Below are positions 8,637 through 17,293 of a DNA stretch of 64,000 bases, piece after piece. The notes beneath the pieces are model-generated. The model was not told the DNA's origin. It ran no database searches and saw nothing but the letters and a program-made list of their open reading frames with translations. Position numbers and translations under genes: made by a program. Numbering within the stretch: the first letter of the stretch is position 1; each line of letters begins with the position of its first letter. The stretch lies in assembly GCA_040756745.1 (NCBI GenBank), contig JBFLYO010000003.1, positions 1-64,000 on the forward strand, given 5' to 3'. Source of the DNA: JBFLYO01 sp040756745. GTDB taxonomy: Bacteria; Bacteroidota; Ignavibacteria; UBA10030; UBA6906.

Positions 8637-9684
8637 TCCCGCGCCGGCATACCGGCGCATTCTGCTGACCCGGATGAAGTTCATTGGCGACGTCGTGCTC
8701 ACCACGCCGGTGATCAGGAGCGTGCGGACGGCGTATCCCGATGCCTGGATTGCCTACCTCGGCGACAAGAACGCCGTTGCTCTCCTTGAACACCACCCCT
8801 GCCTGAACGAGATCATCGCGTTCGACTTCTCCAGACCGGCGATCATCGAGCAGACCCGCGTGGCGCTGCACCTGCGGAGGAGCCGGTTCGATCTGGCCAT
8901 CGATCTCTTCGGCAACCCGCGAAGTGCGCTGCTGACCTGGCTGAGCGGCGCACGGGTGCGCGTCGGCCCCGCACGGCGCGGACGGGGGCGGTTGTACACC
9001 ATCCGCGTAGCCGACGATGGAATGCCGAAGACCGCCATTGCCTTTCACAACCAGTACATCGCCGCGGCGGGAATACCGCCGGTTGCTTCGCGCACCGAGC
9101 TGGTACTGACGGACGACGAACGGCGTGAGGCGAGGATCTATCTGCAATGGCTCGAATACGAGAGTCGTCCGCTGGATCTCACCCGTCCGATCGTAGCACT
9201 CCACCCGGGCGCAACGTGGCCGGCTAAACGATGGCTCCCCGAGCGGTTTGCCGAACTCGCCGACCAGATTGCCGCGCGGCTCGGCGTGCAGGTGATCGTG
9301 ACAGGCGGACCTGCTGACGGCGGGACGACGGCAGCGGTGCTTCGCCATGCCGTCTCATCGGTGAAGGCGCTCCCGGTGCTTCCGTTGCGACAGCTTGCCG
9401 CCGTCCTTTCACATTGCCGCATCGTGGTCTCGAACGATGCCGCACCGATGCATATCGCTGCGGCTCTCGGCGTGCCGACGATAGGCATCTTCGGTCCGGG
9501 GGAAGAGGACATCTGGTTTCCATACGGAGCTGCGGCACGACATCGCGCCCTGCGCAAAGACGTGCCGTGCCATCCCTGTCATCTCGATGTCTGCAATCGC
9601 GAAGGGGAGGGATACATGGAATGCATGAAACTCCTCACGGTTCCCGACGTCGTCGCCGCGGTTGCACAAGCCCTCGCGCGTTGA
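8626..9684 (+). CDS. Glycosyltransferase family 9 (heptosyltransferase-like)
   Basis: A 352-residue GT9 enzyme, expected to add ADP-heptose (or a related sugar) to the lipopolysaccharide inner core on the cytoplasmic face of the inner membrane. N-terminal signature: ILLTRMKFIGDVVLTTPVI. C-terminal Rossmann half: VALHPGATWPAKRW and CRIVVSNDAAPMHIAAALGV with GIFGPG. The Cys-rich tail CHPCHLDVC is common in the family. The ATG at 8626 gives the conventional N-terminus and lies inside the end of the peptidase gene, indicating coupling. The donor sugar cannot be fixed from sequence. Confidence 0.9.
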   Translation: MPGDPAPAYRRILLTRMKFIGDVVLTTPVIRSVRTAYPDAWIAYLGDKNAVALLEHHPCLNEIIAFDFSRPAIIEQTRVALHLRRSRFDLAIDLFGNPRSALLTWLSGARVRVGPARRGRGRLYTIRVADDGMPKTAIAFHNQYIAAAGIPPVASRTELVLTDDERREARIYLQWLEYESRPLDLTRPIVALHPGATWPAKRWLPERFAELADQIAARLGVQVIVTGGPADGGTTAAVLRHAVSSVKALPVLPLRQLAAVLSHCRIVVSNDAAPMHIAAALGVPTIGIFGPGEEDIWFPYGAAARHRALRKDVPCHPCHLDVCNREGEGYMECMKLLTVPDVVAAVAQALAR

Positions 9685-9748
9685 TTTTCTCTCGCGTTTT
9701 CGCGTACTTACTGCTCTGAGTGCTTTTGGCCAGACCATGGAGAAGGTA

Positions 9749-11035
9749 ATGAATACGTTCATATCCGACATTGTTGCCCGCGAAATCCTCGATTCCCGCG
9801 GGAACCCCACGATCGAAGTCGATGTCACGCTCGAAAACGGCGTCATGGGACGCGCTGCGGTCCCGAGCGGCGCCTCAACAGGAGAGCATGAAGCGGTGGA
9901 ACTGCGCGACGGCGATGCCTCGCGGTACGGCGGCAAGGGAGTGCAGAACGCTGTTGAGCATGTCAACAGCGCCATCGCGGAAGAGCTGACGGGATACGAT
10001 GCCCTTCAGCAGGCCGACATTGACAGCGTCATGATCCATCTCGACGGGACGCCCACCAAGTCGAAGCTCGGGGCGAATGCCATCCTCGGCGTCTCTCTTG
10101 CCACGGCGAAAGCCGCCGCGCAATCGTTAAAACTCCCGCTCTACCGGTATATCGGAGGGACCAATGCCAAGATCCTGCCGGTCCCGATGATGAACATCCT
10201 CAACGGAGGGAAACACGCCGACAATAATGTGGACATTCAGGAGTTTATGATCGTCCCCGCTTCAGCGCCCAGCTTCACCGAGGCACTGCGCATGGGAACA
10301 GAGGTGTTCCATGCCCTCAAATCGGTGCTGAGCAAGAAAGGATACAACACGGCGGTGGGCGATGAAGGAGGCTTCGCGCCGAGCCTGAAGTCCAATGAGG
10401 AGGCGGTCGAGGTAATCCTTGAAGCAATTGGCAAGGCCGGTTACACCCCGGGGAGCGACGTCTATCTGGCGCTTGACCCGGCGTCGAGCGAGTTCTTCGA
10501 GGATGGCAAGTACGTGTTCAGCAAGTCGGACAAGTCGGCAAAAACGCCCGAGCAGATGGTGAAGTTCTACGAGCAGTGGGTCGCCCGCTATCCCATCATT
10601 TCGATCGAAGACGGCATGGCGGAAAACGACTGGACCGGATGGAAACTGATGACCGATGCACTCGGCGCGAAGATCCAGCTCGTGGGAGATGACCTCTTTG
10701 TGACGAACACGGAGTTCCTCCAGAAAGGGATCGTCAGCGGCGTGGCGAACTCGATCCTCGTCAAAGTCAATCAGATCGGCACGCTGACGGAGACGCTTAA
10801 CGCCATCGAGATGGCCAAGCGAGCGGGGTACACGAGCGTCATCAGCCACAGGTCGGGTGAGACCGAGGATGCCACGATCGCAGACATTGCCGTGGCGACG
10901 AACGTCGGGCAGATCAAGACGGGGTCAGCGAGCCGCACGGACCGCATCGCGAAGTACAACCAGCTCCTGCGGATCGAGGAGTCGCTGGGCGATGTCGCAG
11001 AGTACCCCGGGCTCAGGGCGTTTGCACGACACTGA
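9749..11035 (+). CDS. eno: Enolase
   Basis: Enolase, 428 residues, interconverts 2-phosphoglycerate and phosphoenolpyruvate in glycolysis. Conserved segments include DSRGNPTIEVDV, GAIL-type ANAILGVSLA, VGDEGGFAPSL, SIEDGMAENDW, GDDLFVTN and SHRSGETEDATIAD, covering the metal ligands and catalytic lysine region. The start at 9749 has GGAG 6 nt upstream; another ATG at 9737 lies four codons earlier. A weak promoter-like pair (TTGATT 9681-9686, 18-nt spacer, TACTTA 9705-9710) precedes it, overlapping the end of the GT9 gene. Confidence 0.97.
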   Translation: MNTFISDIVAREILDSRGNPTIEVDVTLENGVMGRAAVPSGASTGEHEAVELRDGDASRYGGKGVQNAVEHVNSAIAEELTGYDALQQADIDSVMIHLDGTPTKSKLGANAILGVSLATAKAAAQSLKLPLYRYIGGTNAKILPVPMMNILNGGKHADNNVDIQEFMIVPASAPSFTEALRMGTEVFHALKSVLSKKGYNTAVGDEGGFAPSLKSNEEAVEVILEAIGKAGYTPGSDVYLALDPASSEFFEDGKYVFSKSDKSAKTPEQMVKFYEQWVARYPIISIEDGMAENDWTGWKLMTDALGAKIQLVGDDLFVTNTEFLQKGIVSGVANSILVKVNQIGTLTETLNAIEMAKRAGYTSVISHRSGETEDATIADIAVATNVGQIKTGSASRTDRIAKYNQLLRIEESLGDVAEYPGLRAFARH

Positions 11036-11071
11036 TACACTGGCGAATCAGCGAAGGACCACGGAACCACC

Positions 11072-12478
11072 ATGGGGCAGACGATCAAATTTGGCACGGA
11101 CGGCTGGCGGGCGGTGATTGCCGACGACTTCACCTACGCGAACCTGGAAAGGGTGGCGCTTGCGACGGCCCGGTATTTCAAGAAGCATAAGAAAGCGCGG
11201 AACGGCGTCGTGATCGGATACGATGCACGGTTCATGTCGAAGGAGTTTGCCGAGAAGTCCGCCGAGGTGATCGCGAATGCAGGCGTCCGCGTCCGGCTGG
11301 CCGACAGCATCGTCACAACTCCCATGGTGTCGTTGCTGACTACGCTGGAGAACGCTGCGGGCGGGGTGGTGATCACCGCCAGCCACAACCCGCCGCGGTA
11401 CAACGGGTTCAAGATCAAGGGGGATTTCGGCGGCCCGGCGCACCCCGAGATCATTGCGAAGGTTGAAAAAGAGCTGGCGTCCGTTATGAAACTGCGGAAG
11501 ATCCCGCCGGGAAAAAAGGCGCTGGCACAGCTCCTGGCGAGGGGTGCCGTCGTCCCCATGAGCATGCGGCAGCGCTACCTGGACGACATTGCACGGAAGA
11601 TCGATCTCGGCCTCATTAAACGATCGGGCATTCGCATCCTGTACGACGTGATGCACGGTGCGGGACAGGGGGTGATGGAACATGTGCTCCCCGGCGTCGT
11701 GCAGATGCGTGAGACCTACAACCCATCGTTCGGGGGCACCAACCCCGAGCCGCTGGCCCAGAACCTTGCCGGCCTCATGCATCGTGTGCGGGAGGAGCGG
11801 TTTGACATCGGGATAGCAACGGACGGCGACGCAGACCGGATCGGGGCGGTTGATGAGGAGGGAAATTTTGTCGACTCACACCGCATCTTCTCGCTGCTGC
11901 TGAAATACCTGGTGGAAGAAAAGAAGATGACGGGAGACGTCGTCAAGTCGTTTTCGGTGACAGGGATGGTCGACAAGCAATGTGCAAAGTACGGTCTGAC
12001 CCTGCGGGAGACGCCGGTCGGCTTCAAATATATCTGCCGGGAAATGACGGAGCGCGACGTGCTGATTGGCGGGGAGGAGAGTGGAGGACTGGGAGTGAAG
12101 GGACACCTGCCGGAGCGCGACGGCATCTTCCTCGGCCTCCTGCTGTGCGAGATGATGGCAGTACGGCGGAAGTCGCTCGGCGGGCTCGTCCGGGAGCTGA
12201 TGGATGAATTCGGGCAGCACGAATTCAAGCGCGTGGACATGCACTGCACGGAAGCCGAGAAGGAACGCGTGATCCGCCGGTTCAAGCGCGGGGTGCGCGA
12301 GATCGGCGGGTCTCCGGTAACTGGCCGCAAGGACACGGACGGGTTCAAGTTCTTCGTCGATGGTGGGTGGCTGCTCGTCCGAGCGTCAGGGACCGAGCCG
12401 CTCATCCGGTTCTATGCCGAGGCCGAGAGCACGGCGAGAGTAGATGCGCTCCTGGCTGCCGCCACTGCGAAACCGTAG
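11072..12478 (+). CDS. Alpha-D-phosphohexomutase (phosphoglucomutase/phosphomannomutase family)
   Basis: A 468-residue phosphohexomutase that moves phosphate between C1 and C6 of a hexose. Four standard elements are visible: FGTDGWR at the N-terminus, the phosphoserine loop TASHNP (Ser104), the metal loop DGDADR, the sugar-specificity loop GEESGG, and RASGTEPLIR in the C-terminal phosphate-binding domain. It lies after eno and before a GalT-like gene, so a glucose/galactose-phosphate to nucleotide-sugar role is plausible. Glucose, mannose and glucosamine phosphates are all possible substrates; the GlmM-type motif is not clear, so I give no gene symbol. Confidence 0.9.
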   Translation: MGQTIKFGTDGWRAVIADDFTYANLERVALATARYFKKHKKARNGVVIGYDARFMSKEFAEKSAEVIANAGVRVRLADSIVTTPMVSLLTTLENAAGGVVITASHNPPRYNGFKIKGDFGGPAHPEIIAKVEKELASVMKLRKIPPGKKALAQLLARGAVVPMSMRQRYLDDIARKIDLGLIKRSGIRILYDVMHGAGQGVMEHVLPGVVQMRETYNPSFGGTNPEPLAQNLAGLMHRVREERFDIGIATDGDADRIGAVDEEGNFVDSHRIFSLLLKYLVEEKKMTGDVVKSFSVTGMVDKQCAKYGLTLRETPVGFKYICREMTERDVLIGGEESGGLGVKGHLPERDGIFLGLLLCEMMAVRRKSLGGLVRELMDEFGQHEFKRVDMHCTEAEKERVIRRFKRGVREIGGSPVTGRKDTDGFKFFVDGGWLLVRASGTEPLIRFYAEAESTARVDALLAAATAKP

Positions 12479-12514
12479 CAAACCGATGCTCATCGTGCAT
12501 ATCACCTGATTGCT

Positions 12515-13831
12515 ATGTCAGCGACACGATTCTACACCATCATGCCGGACGGTACAGTGAAGCAGGTGAACCCGTTCACCGGCACGGAGGTCTGGGCTGT
12601 GGCGGGGCGGAAGAGCAGGCCCATCACGAACGAGGCGGTACCAGAAATGAAGCCGCTCGAACTCCACATGCCTGAAGACTACTGCAGTTTCTGTCCCCCC
12701 AGGTACTTCGAAACCCCCCCGGAGAAGTCCCGTCTGGTCAGGCGCAGCGACCAGTGGGATCGGATCGACACTCTCCCGCCGGACAAGTACCATGAGAGCG
12801 TTGCCGAATTCCGCCGGGTCGGGAACATGTTCGAGATTGTGACGCTGGACTACTGGCGAAAGAACTATGCGTACAAGATGACCTCCGGGAGGCAGAAATG
12901 GAAAGAAGAATACCTTGCCAACCCCGCCGGGCTGAAACACATCACGGAAATCGTGCACTACAAGCTCCGGCAGGAAGGAAAGACTGAAGAGCAGATCGAA
13001 CGGCTGCCGATGGCGGAGAAGTTCGCCATTGCCGACGCATTCTTCGGCGGCGGACACGAGCTGATCATCGCCCGGAGACACTTTCGCGATAAGGCGTCGA
13101 CGGAAATGGACCTGTTCTCGTCGGGCGACATGTCGCTGGAAGAGCACTTCCGCTATTTCAAGTTCACCGTGGACGCGATGATGGACATCACGCAGACCAA
13201 CCGGTATGTCCGGTACATCAGCGTCTTCCAGAACTGGCTCCGGGCCGCCGGCGCCTCACTTGACCACCTGCACAAACAGGTCGTTGCGCTCGATGAGTGG
13301 GGATCTTCCATTGAGCACCAGACCCGCATGCTGCGCGAAGACCCAAACGTCTTCAACGAATTCGGCGCGAACTTTGCCGCCCACCACAACCTGATCTTCG
13401 CGGAAAACGATCATGCGATCGCGTTCGCGGGAATCGGCCACCGGTCACCAACCATCGAGGTCTACTCGCGGTCCGTTGCCGGGCGCCCGTACGAGCACTC
13501 AGAGCAGGAGATCCGGGGCATGAGCGACCTGGTCCACGCAGTCCATGCGGCGATGGGGGGCCAGATCTCGTGCAACGAGGAGTGGTATTACACGCCGGTC
13601 GATGCGGTGTACAAGATGCCCTGGCACGTCCTGATCAAATGGCGCATCAATGTCCCGGCCGGGTTTGAGGGGGGGACCAGCATCTACATCAATCCCCTCA
13701 CGCCGATCGAGCTTCGCGACCGGCTCGTGCCGCGCCTCTATCGCCTCCGTGACGAGCGGCTCATTGCTCCCATCCGCGTTGCGGAGGAGTGCCACATTGA
13801 GCCCAACCCGCTCAAGTATTACCTGAAGTGA
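12515..13831 (+). CDS. GalT-like HIT-superfamily protein (DUF4921 type)
   Basis: A 438-residue protein related to galactose-1-phosphate uridylyltransferase. A CxxC pair (Cys57, Cys60 in YCSFCP) resembles the GalT zinc site, and H251-L-H253-K-Q255 matches the HxHxQ nucleotidyl-transfer motif (the first His would be the nucleophile). Overall it resembles the DUF4921 family rather than classical GalT. It probably transfers a nucleotide to or from a sugar phosphate. Position between a phosphohexomutase and a translation factor supports sugar-phosphate metabolism only loosely. Its stop overlaps the GTG start of the ABC-F gene by 4 nt (GTGA). Confidence 0.75.
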   Translation: MSATRFYTIMPDGTVKQVNPFTGTEVWAVAGRKSRPITNEAVPEMKPLELHMPEDYCSFCPPRYFETPPEKSRLVRRSDQWDRIDTLPPDKYHESVAEFRRVGNMFEIVTLDYWRKNYAYKMTSGRQKWKEEYLANPAGLKHITEIVHYKLRQEGKTEEQIERLPMAEKFAIADAFFGGGHELIIARRHFRDKASTEMDLFSSGDMSLEEHFRYFKFTVDAMMDITQTNRYVRYISVFQNWLRAAGASLDHLHKQVVALDEWGSSIEHQTRMLREDPNVFNEFGANFAAHHNLIFAENDHAIAFAGIGHRSPTIEVYSRSVAGRPYEHSEQEIRGMSDLVHAVHAAMGGQISCNEEWYYTPVDAVYKMPWHVLIKWRINVPAGFEGGTSIYINPLTPIELRDRLVPRLYRLRDERLIAPIRVAEECHIEPNPLKYYLK

Positions 13832-15774
13832 TTTCCGCAGTAGCGATCTCCCTCCAGTTTGGCGGAAGGTACCTGTTCCGAGAGGTCTCCTTCCGCATCG
13901 GCCCGCACGACCGCATCGGTCTGGTCGGCTCCAACGGCGTCGGCAAGTCCACTCTTCTACGAATCCTCGTCGGCGAACAATCGCCCGACAGCGGCGAGAT
14001 CAGCCGTGCCCGCTATGTCAGCGTCGGATATCTCCCGCAGGAAGGAATGTCCGCCGCCGGCCGCACGCTCTATACGGAAGCGGAATCGGTATTTGCCGAC
14101 GTGCTGGAAACCCAGTCGGGGCTTGAGGAAGTCCACCGGCGCATGGCGGCGATCGACCACGAATCGGAGGAGTTCCGGGAACTCCTCGAGGTGTATGGCG
14201 AACTCCAGCACCGTCTGGAAGCCTCCGACGCCTTCCACATGAAAGCCGGCATCGAGAAAGTCCTGACGGGGCTCGGATTCTCGGAGCTTGACTTCGAACG
14301 CCTCACCGACGAGTTCAGCGGCGGATGGCAGATGCGCATTGCGCTGGCCAAGCTTCTCCTCGGACAACCCTCCCTGCTCCTGCTGGACGAGCCGACGAAC
14401 CATCTTGATCTCGATTCGTTGCAGTGGCTGGAAGACTATCTCAGGACGTATGAAGGGGCAGTGATCATTGTATCGCACGACCGGCGTTTTCTCGACAATA
14501 TGACCTCACGGACGTACGAGCTGAGCCTCGGTGCGCTGACGGAATACACAGGCAATTACAGCGCATATGTTGTGGCGAAAGCGGAGAGGAAAGAACAGCT
14601 CATCGCGGCGTACAAGAACCAGCAACAACAGATCAAGCAGACGGAACAGTTCATCGAGCGCTTCCGGTACAAGGCGACGAAGGCGCGCCAGGTGCAGAGC
14701 AGGATCAGGCAGCTCGAAAAGCTGGAACTGATCGAGCTGGAAGATGAAGAGAGCGAGATCCATTTCTCGTTTCCTCCCGCCCCTCCCTCGGGCCGCACTG
14801 CGATGGAACTACGCGGGATCAGCAAGAGCTATGGTCCGCTGAAGGTGTTCGAAGGGGTCGATTTCGACATCGACCGCGGAGACCGGGTTGCCTTCGTCGG
14901 TGCGAACGGGGCGGGAAAATCGACGCTGGCGCGGATCATTGCGGGAGTCGAGCCGGTCGATGCAGGCATGAGAGTGCCGGGACACAACGTCGTGATCTCG
15001 TACTATGCGCAGCATCAAGCAGAAGAACTGAACCCCCGGAAGGACGTCCTCGGGACAGTGGACGAGGCGGCCACCGGCGACATCCGGAAGCGTCTCCGGA
15101 CGCTGTTGGGCTGTTTTCTCTTCCGCGGCGACGACGTGTTCAAGAAGGTGGCCGTCCTGTCGGGCGGGGAAAAGAGCCGCCTGGCGCTGGCAAAAATGCT
15201 CCTGCAACCAGCCAACCTGATCGTGCTTGACGAGCCGACAAACCACCTCGACATGCGGTCGAAGGGGGTGCTGCGGGAGGCGCTCGCTGACTATGAGGGG
15301 AGCTTCGTCATCGTGTCGCACGACCGCGATTTCCTCGACCCGCTTGTGACAAAGGTGATCGAAGTGCGGAACGGCCGGCTCACGACCTATCTGGGGAATG
15401 TCAGTGACTATATCGATGCGAGACGCCGTGCGGATGAGACCGCCCTGGAACACCGTCCGGTTCGAAAACATCAACTCCCAACGGGTGCGAAGGAACGCAA
15501 ACGGGCCGAGGCGGAGGAACGACAACGCCGCTATCGGCTGACCAAGCCATTGCAGGAGAAGATCGCGGCCCTGGAACAGTCGCTCGAAGCCGCCGAGAAG
15601 GAGAAGGCGGAATTGGAACGGCTCATGGGCCAAGAGGATTTGTACAAAGACGCGGGACGAATAAGAACCGCGACCGCCCGGTATCAGGAGCTGACGGGAT
15701 TCCTCAACGATGGGTACTTCCGGTGGAACGAGCTCGTCAAAGAGCTCGAGCGACTGGCGGGGAACGGGGCGTGA
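13828..15774 (+). CDS. ABC-F family ATPase (Uup/EttA-like translation factor)
   Basis: A 648-residue soluble protein with two ABC ATPase domains and no membrane segments. Domain 1 has Walker A GSNGVGKST (about residues 34-42), signature SGGWQ and Walker B LLLLDEPTNHLDL. Domain 2 has GANGAGKST (about 360-368), SGGEKSR and LIVLDEPTNHLDM. The inter-domain linker (PtIM-like, about 250-310) is charged, and a coiled-coil C-terminal extension rich in E, K and R resembles Uup. ABC-F proteins act on the ribosome to relieve stalling or, in Uup, also protect DNA. The start is a GTG overlapping the previous stop; the next gene overlaps its own stop. Confidence 0.93.
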   Translation: MISAVAISLQFGGRYLFREVSFRIGPHDRIGLVGSNGVGKSTLLRILVGEQSPDSGEISRARYVSVGYLPQEGMSAAGRTLYTEAESVFADVLETQSGLEEVHRRMAAIDHESEEFRELLEVYGELQHRLEASDAFHMKAGIEKVLTGLGFSELDFERLTDEFSGGWQMRIALAKLLLGQPSLLLLDEPTNHLDLDSLQWLEDYLRTYEGAVIIVSHDRRFLDNMTSRTYELSLGALTEYTGNYSAYVVAKAERKEQLIAAYKNQQQQIKQTEQFIERFRYKATKARQVQSRIRQLEKLELIELEDEESEIHFSFPPAPPSGRTAMELRGISKSYGPLKVFEGVDFDIDRGDRVAFVGANGAGKSTLARIIAGVEPVDAGMRVPGHNVVISYYAQHQAEELNPRKDVLGTVDEAATGDIRKRLRTLLGCFLFRGDDVFKKVAVLSGGEKSRLALAKMLLQPANLIVLDEPTNHLDMRSKGVLREALADYEGSFVIVSHDRDFLDPLVTKVIEVRNGRLTTYLGNVSDYIDARRRADETALEHRPVRKHQLPTGAKERKRAEAEERQRRYRLTKPLQEKIAALEQSLEAAEKEKAELERLMGQEDLYKDAGRIRTATARYQELTGFLNDGYFRWNELVKELERLAGNGA

Positions 15775-17198
15775 TGAAGCGGGGCGACATCATCGAAGTA
15801 GAGATCGAACGCGCAGCGTATGAAGGGAAAAGCGTTGCACGCGTGGAAGGGCTCGTCGTCTTCGTGCATGGCGGCGTTCCGGGTGACCGGGTGGCGGTCT
15901 GCGTGACAGCAGTGAAAAAGGCATTCGCAGAATCCGAGATCGAGCGAGTGGTGCGCCCATCACCCCTGCGTGTGGAGCCGCGATGCCGGTATTTTGGTTC
16001 CTGCGGGGGTTGCCGATGGCAACATGTGGCATATTCGGCTCAACTGGAATTCAAGCGTCAGCAGGTCACCGATGCACTTGAGCGCATAGGAGGATTCAAC
16101 GGGATCGAGGTCCCTCACCCTCTCGGGGGACCCGACACGTTTCACTACCGGAACAAGATGGAGTTCTCGTTCGGGGAGCGGTGGCGCACGAGAGAAGAGA
16201 TGGCTGCGCGAACGGACCCGGAGGGACGGCAACCGGCCGCGTTCGCGCTTGGACTTCATGTGGCGGAACGGTATGACAGGATCCTCGACCTTGAAGAGTG
16301 CTATCTTCAGTCAGAGGAAAGTGCGGCAATTGTGAACGAAGTACGGCGGTATTGCATCGAACGCGCACTACCTGTCTATTCCACGCGGACACAGAGCGGC
16401 TATCTTCGGAACCTTGTGATCCGCGAAGCGCGACGGACCGGCGAGCGGATGATCAATCTGGTGACGCGGGATGACCGACCCGACATCATGGGACCAATGG
16501 CAGAGCATCTGCATGCCCGGTTTCCGTCAACAACCACGATAGTGAACAACATCACTCAGCGGAGATCCCAGGTGGCGGTCGGAGAAACTGAGAAGGTCTA
16601 TTTCGGCAGCGGGACCATCACGGATCGGATCGGAAATCGCACCTACAGAATCTCCGCGAATTCTTTTTTTCAGACGAACACCGAACGGACGGAGCGTCTG
16701 TACGACACGGCACGGCGAATGGCGGAATTTCGCGCCGAAGACACTGTCTACGATCTGTATTCGGGGACAGGAACCATCGCTCTGCATGTCGCGGACGATG
16801 TACGGAGCGTGTTCGGGATTGAAGCGGTTGCGGGCGCTGTCGCCGATGCCCGGCGCAACGCAGAACTGAACGGTGTCGGGAATTGCACGTTTGTGGAAGG
16901 AGATCTGAAAGACACTCTGCTCCGTTCGCGCACGCAAGGGGGAACGATTCCGTCCCCTGATGTCGTCATCGTAGACCCGCCTCGTGCCGGCATGCACGAA
17001 AAAGTGGTGCGCGAACTGCTCGCATTGCGTCCTCGCCGGATTGTCTACATCAGCTGCAACCCGGCAACGCAGGCCCGCGATGCGAAAATCCTCTGCGAAT
17101 CGTATGCCTACCGAATCGTGGAAGTCCAGCCGGTCGACATGTTCCCACACACGTACCATATCGAGAATGTTCTCTCGCTCTCGTTGAATCCTCTCTGA
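15774..17198 (+). CDS. rlmD: 23S rRNA (uracil-C5)-methyltransferase of the RlmD/RumA family
   Basis: A 474-residue SAM-dependent RNA methyltransferase. An N-terminal TRAM domain (residues 1-60) is followed by C71-x5-C77-x2-C80 (CRYFGSCGGC) and a later Cys in LEECYL, the four ligands of the RumA iron-sulfur cluster. The SAM-binding part has DLYSGTGTIAL, then VDPPRAGM, and the catalytic Cys motif YISCNPATQARD. The start at 15774 shares its A with the TGA of the ABC-F gene. Paralogs in this superfamily (RlmC, TrmA) methylate other sites, so U1939 specificity is by family resemblance. Confidence 0.9.
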   Translation: MKRGDIIEVEIERAAYEGKSVARVEGLVVFVHGGVPGDRVAVCVTAVKKAFAESEIERVVRPSPLRVEPRCRYFGSCGGCRWQHVAYSAQLEFKRQQVTDALERIGGFNGIEVPHPLGGPDTFHYRNKMEFSFGERWRTREEMAARTDPEGRQPAAFALGLHVAERYDRILDLEECYLQSEESAAIVNEVRRYCIERALPVYSTRTQSGYLRNLVIREARRTGERMINLVTRDDRPDIMGPMAEHLHARFPSTTTIVNNITQRRSQVAVGETEKVYFGSGTITDRIGNRTYRISANSFFQTNTERTERLYDTARRMAEFRAEDTVYDLYSGTGTIALHVADDVRSVFGIEAVAGAVADARRNAELNGVGNCTFVEGDLKDTLLRSRTQGGTIPSPDVVIVDPPRAGMHEKVVRELLALRPRRIVYISCNPATQARDAKILCESYAYRIVEVQPVDMFPHTYHIENVLSLSLNPL

Positions 17199-17204
17199 TT
17201 TCCG

Positions 17205-17233
17205 TTGATTCTTTGCGACGGAAAGAGTACATT
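17205..17233 (+). promoter_or_regulatory. Promoter of the DUF5916 gene
   Basis: TTGATT (17205-17210), a 17-nt spacer and TACATT (17228-17233), located just after the rlmD stop. It would give a 5' leader of about 50 nt before the ATG at 17294. Confidence 0.5.
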
Positions 17234-17293
17234 GCGCGTTATTTCGTCCCCCGCCTGTGCTACGTGTTACCCATCTCTGGATAGCATCCTCGT

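Noticed and set aside
7317..8705. Long minus-strand frame opposite the gluzincin gene
   Set aside because: High-GC shadow frame with Arg/His/Pro-rich content and no domain.
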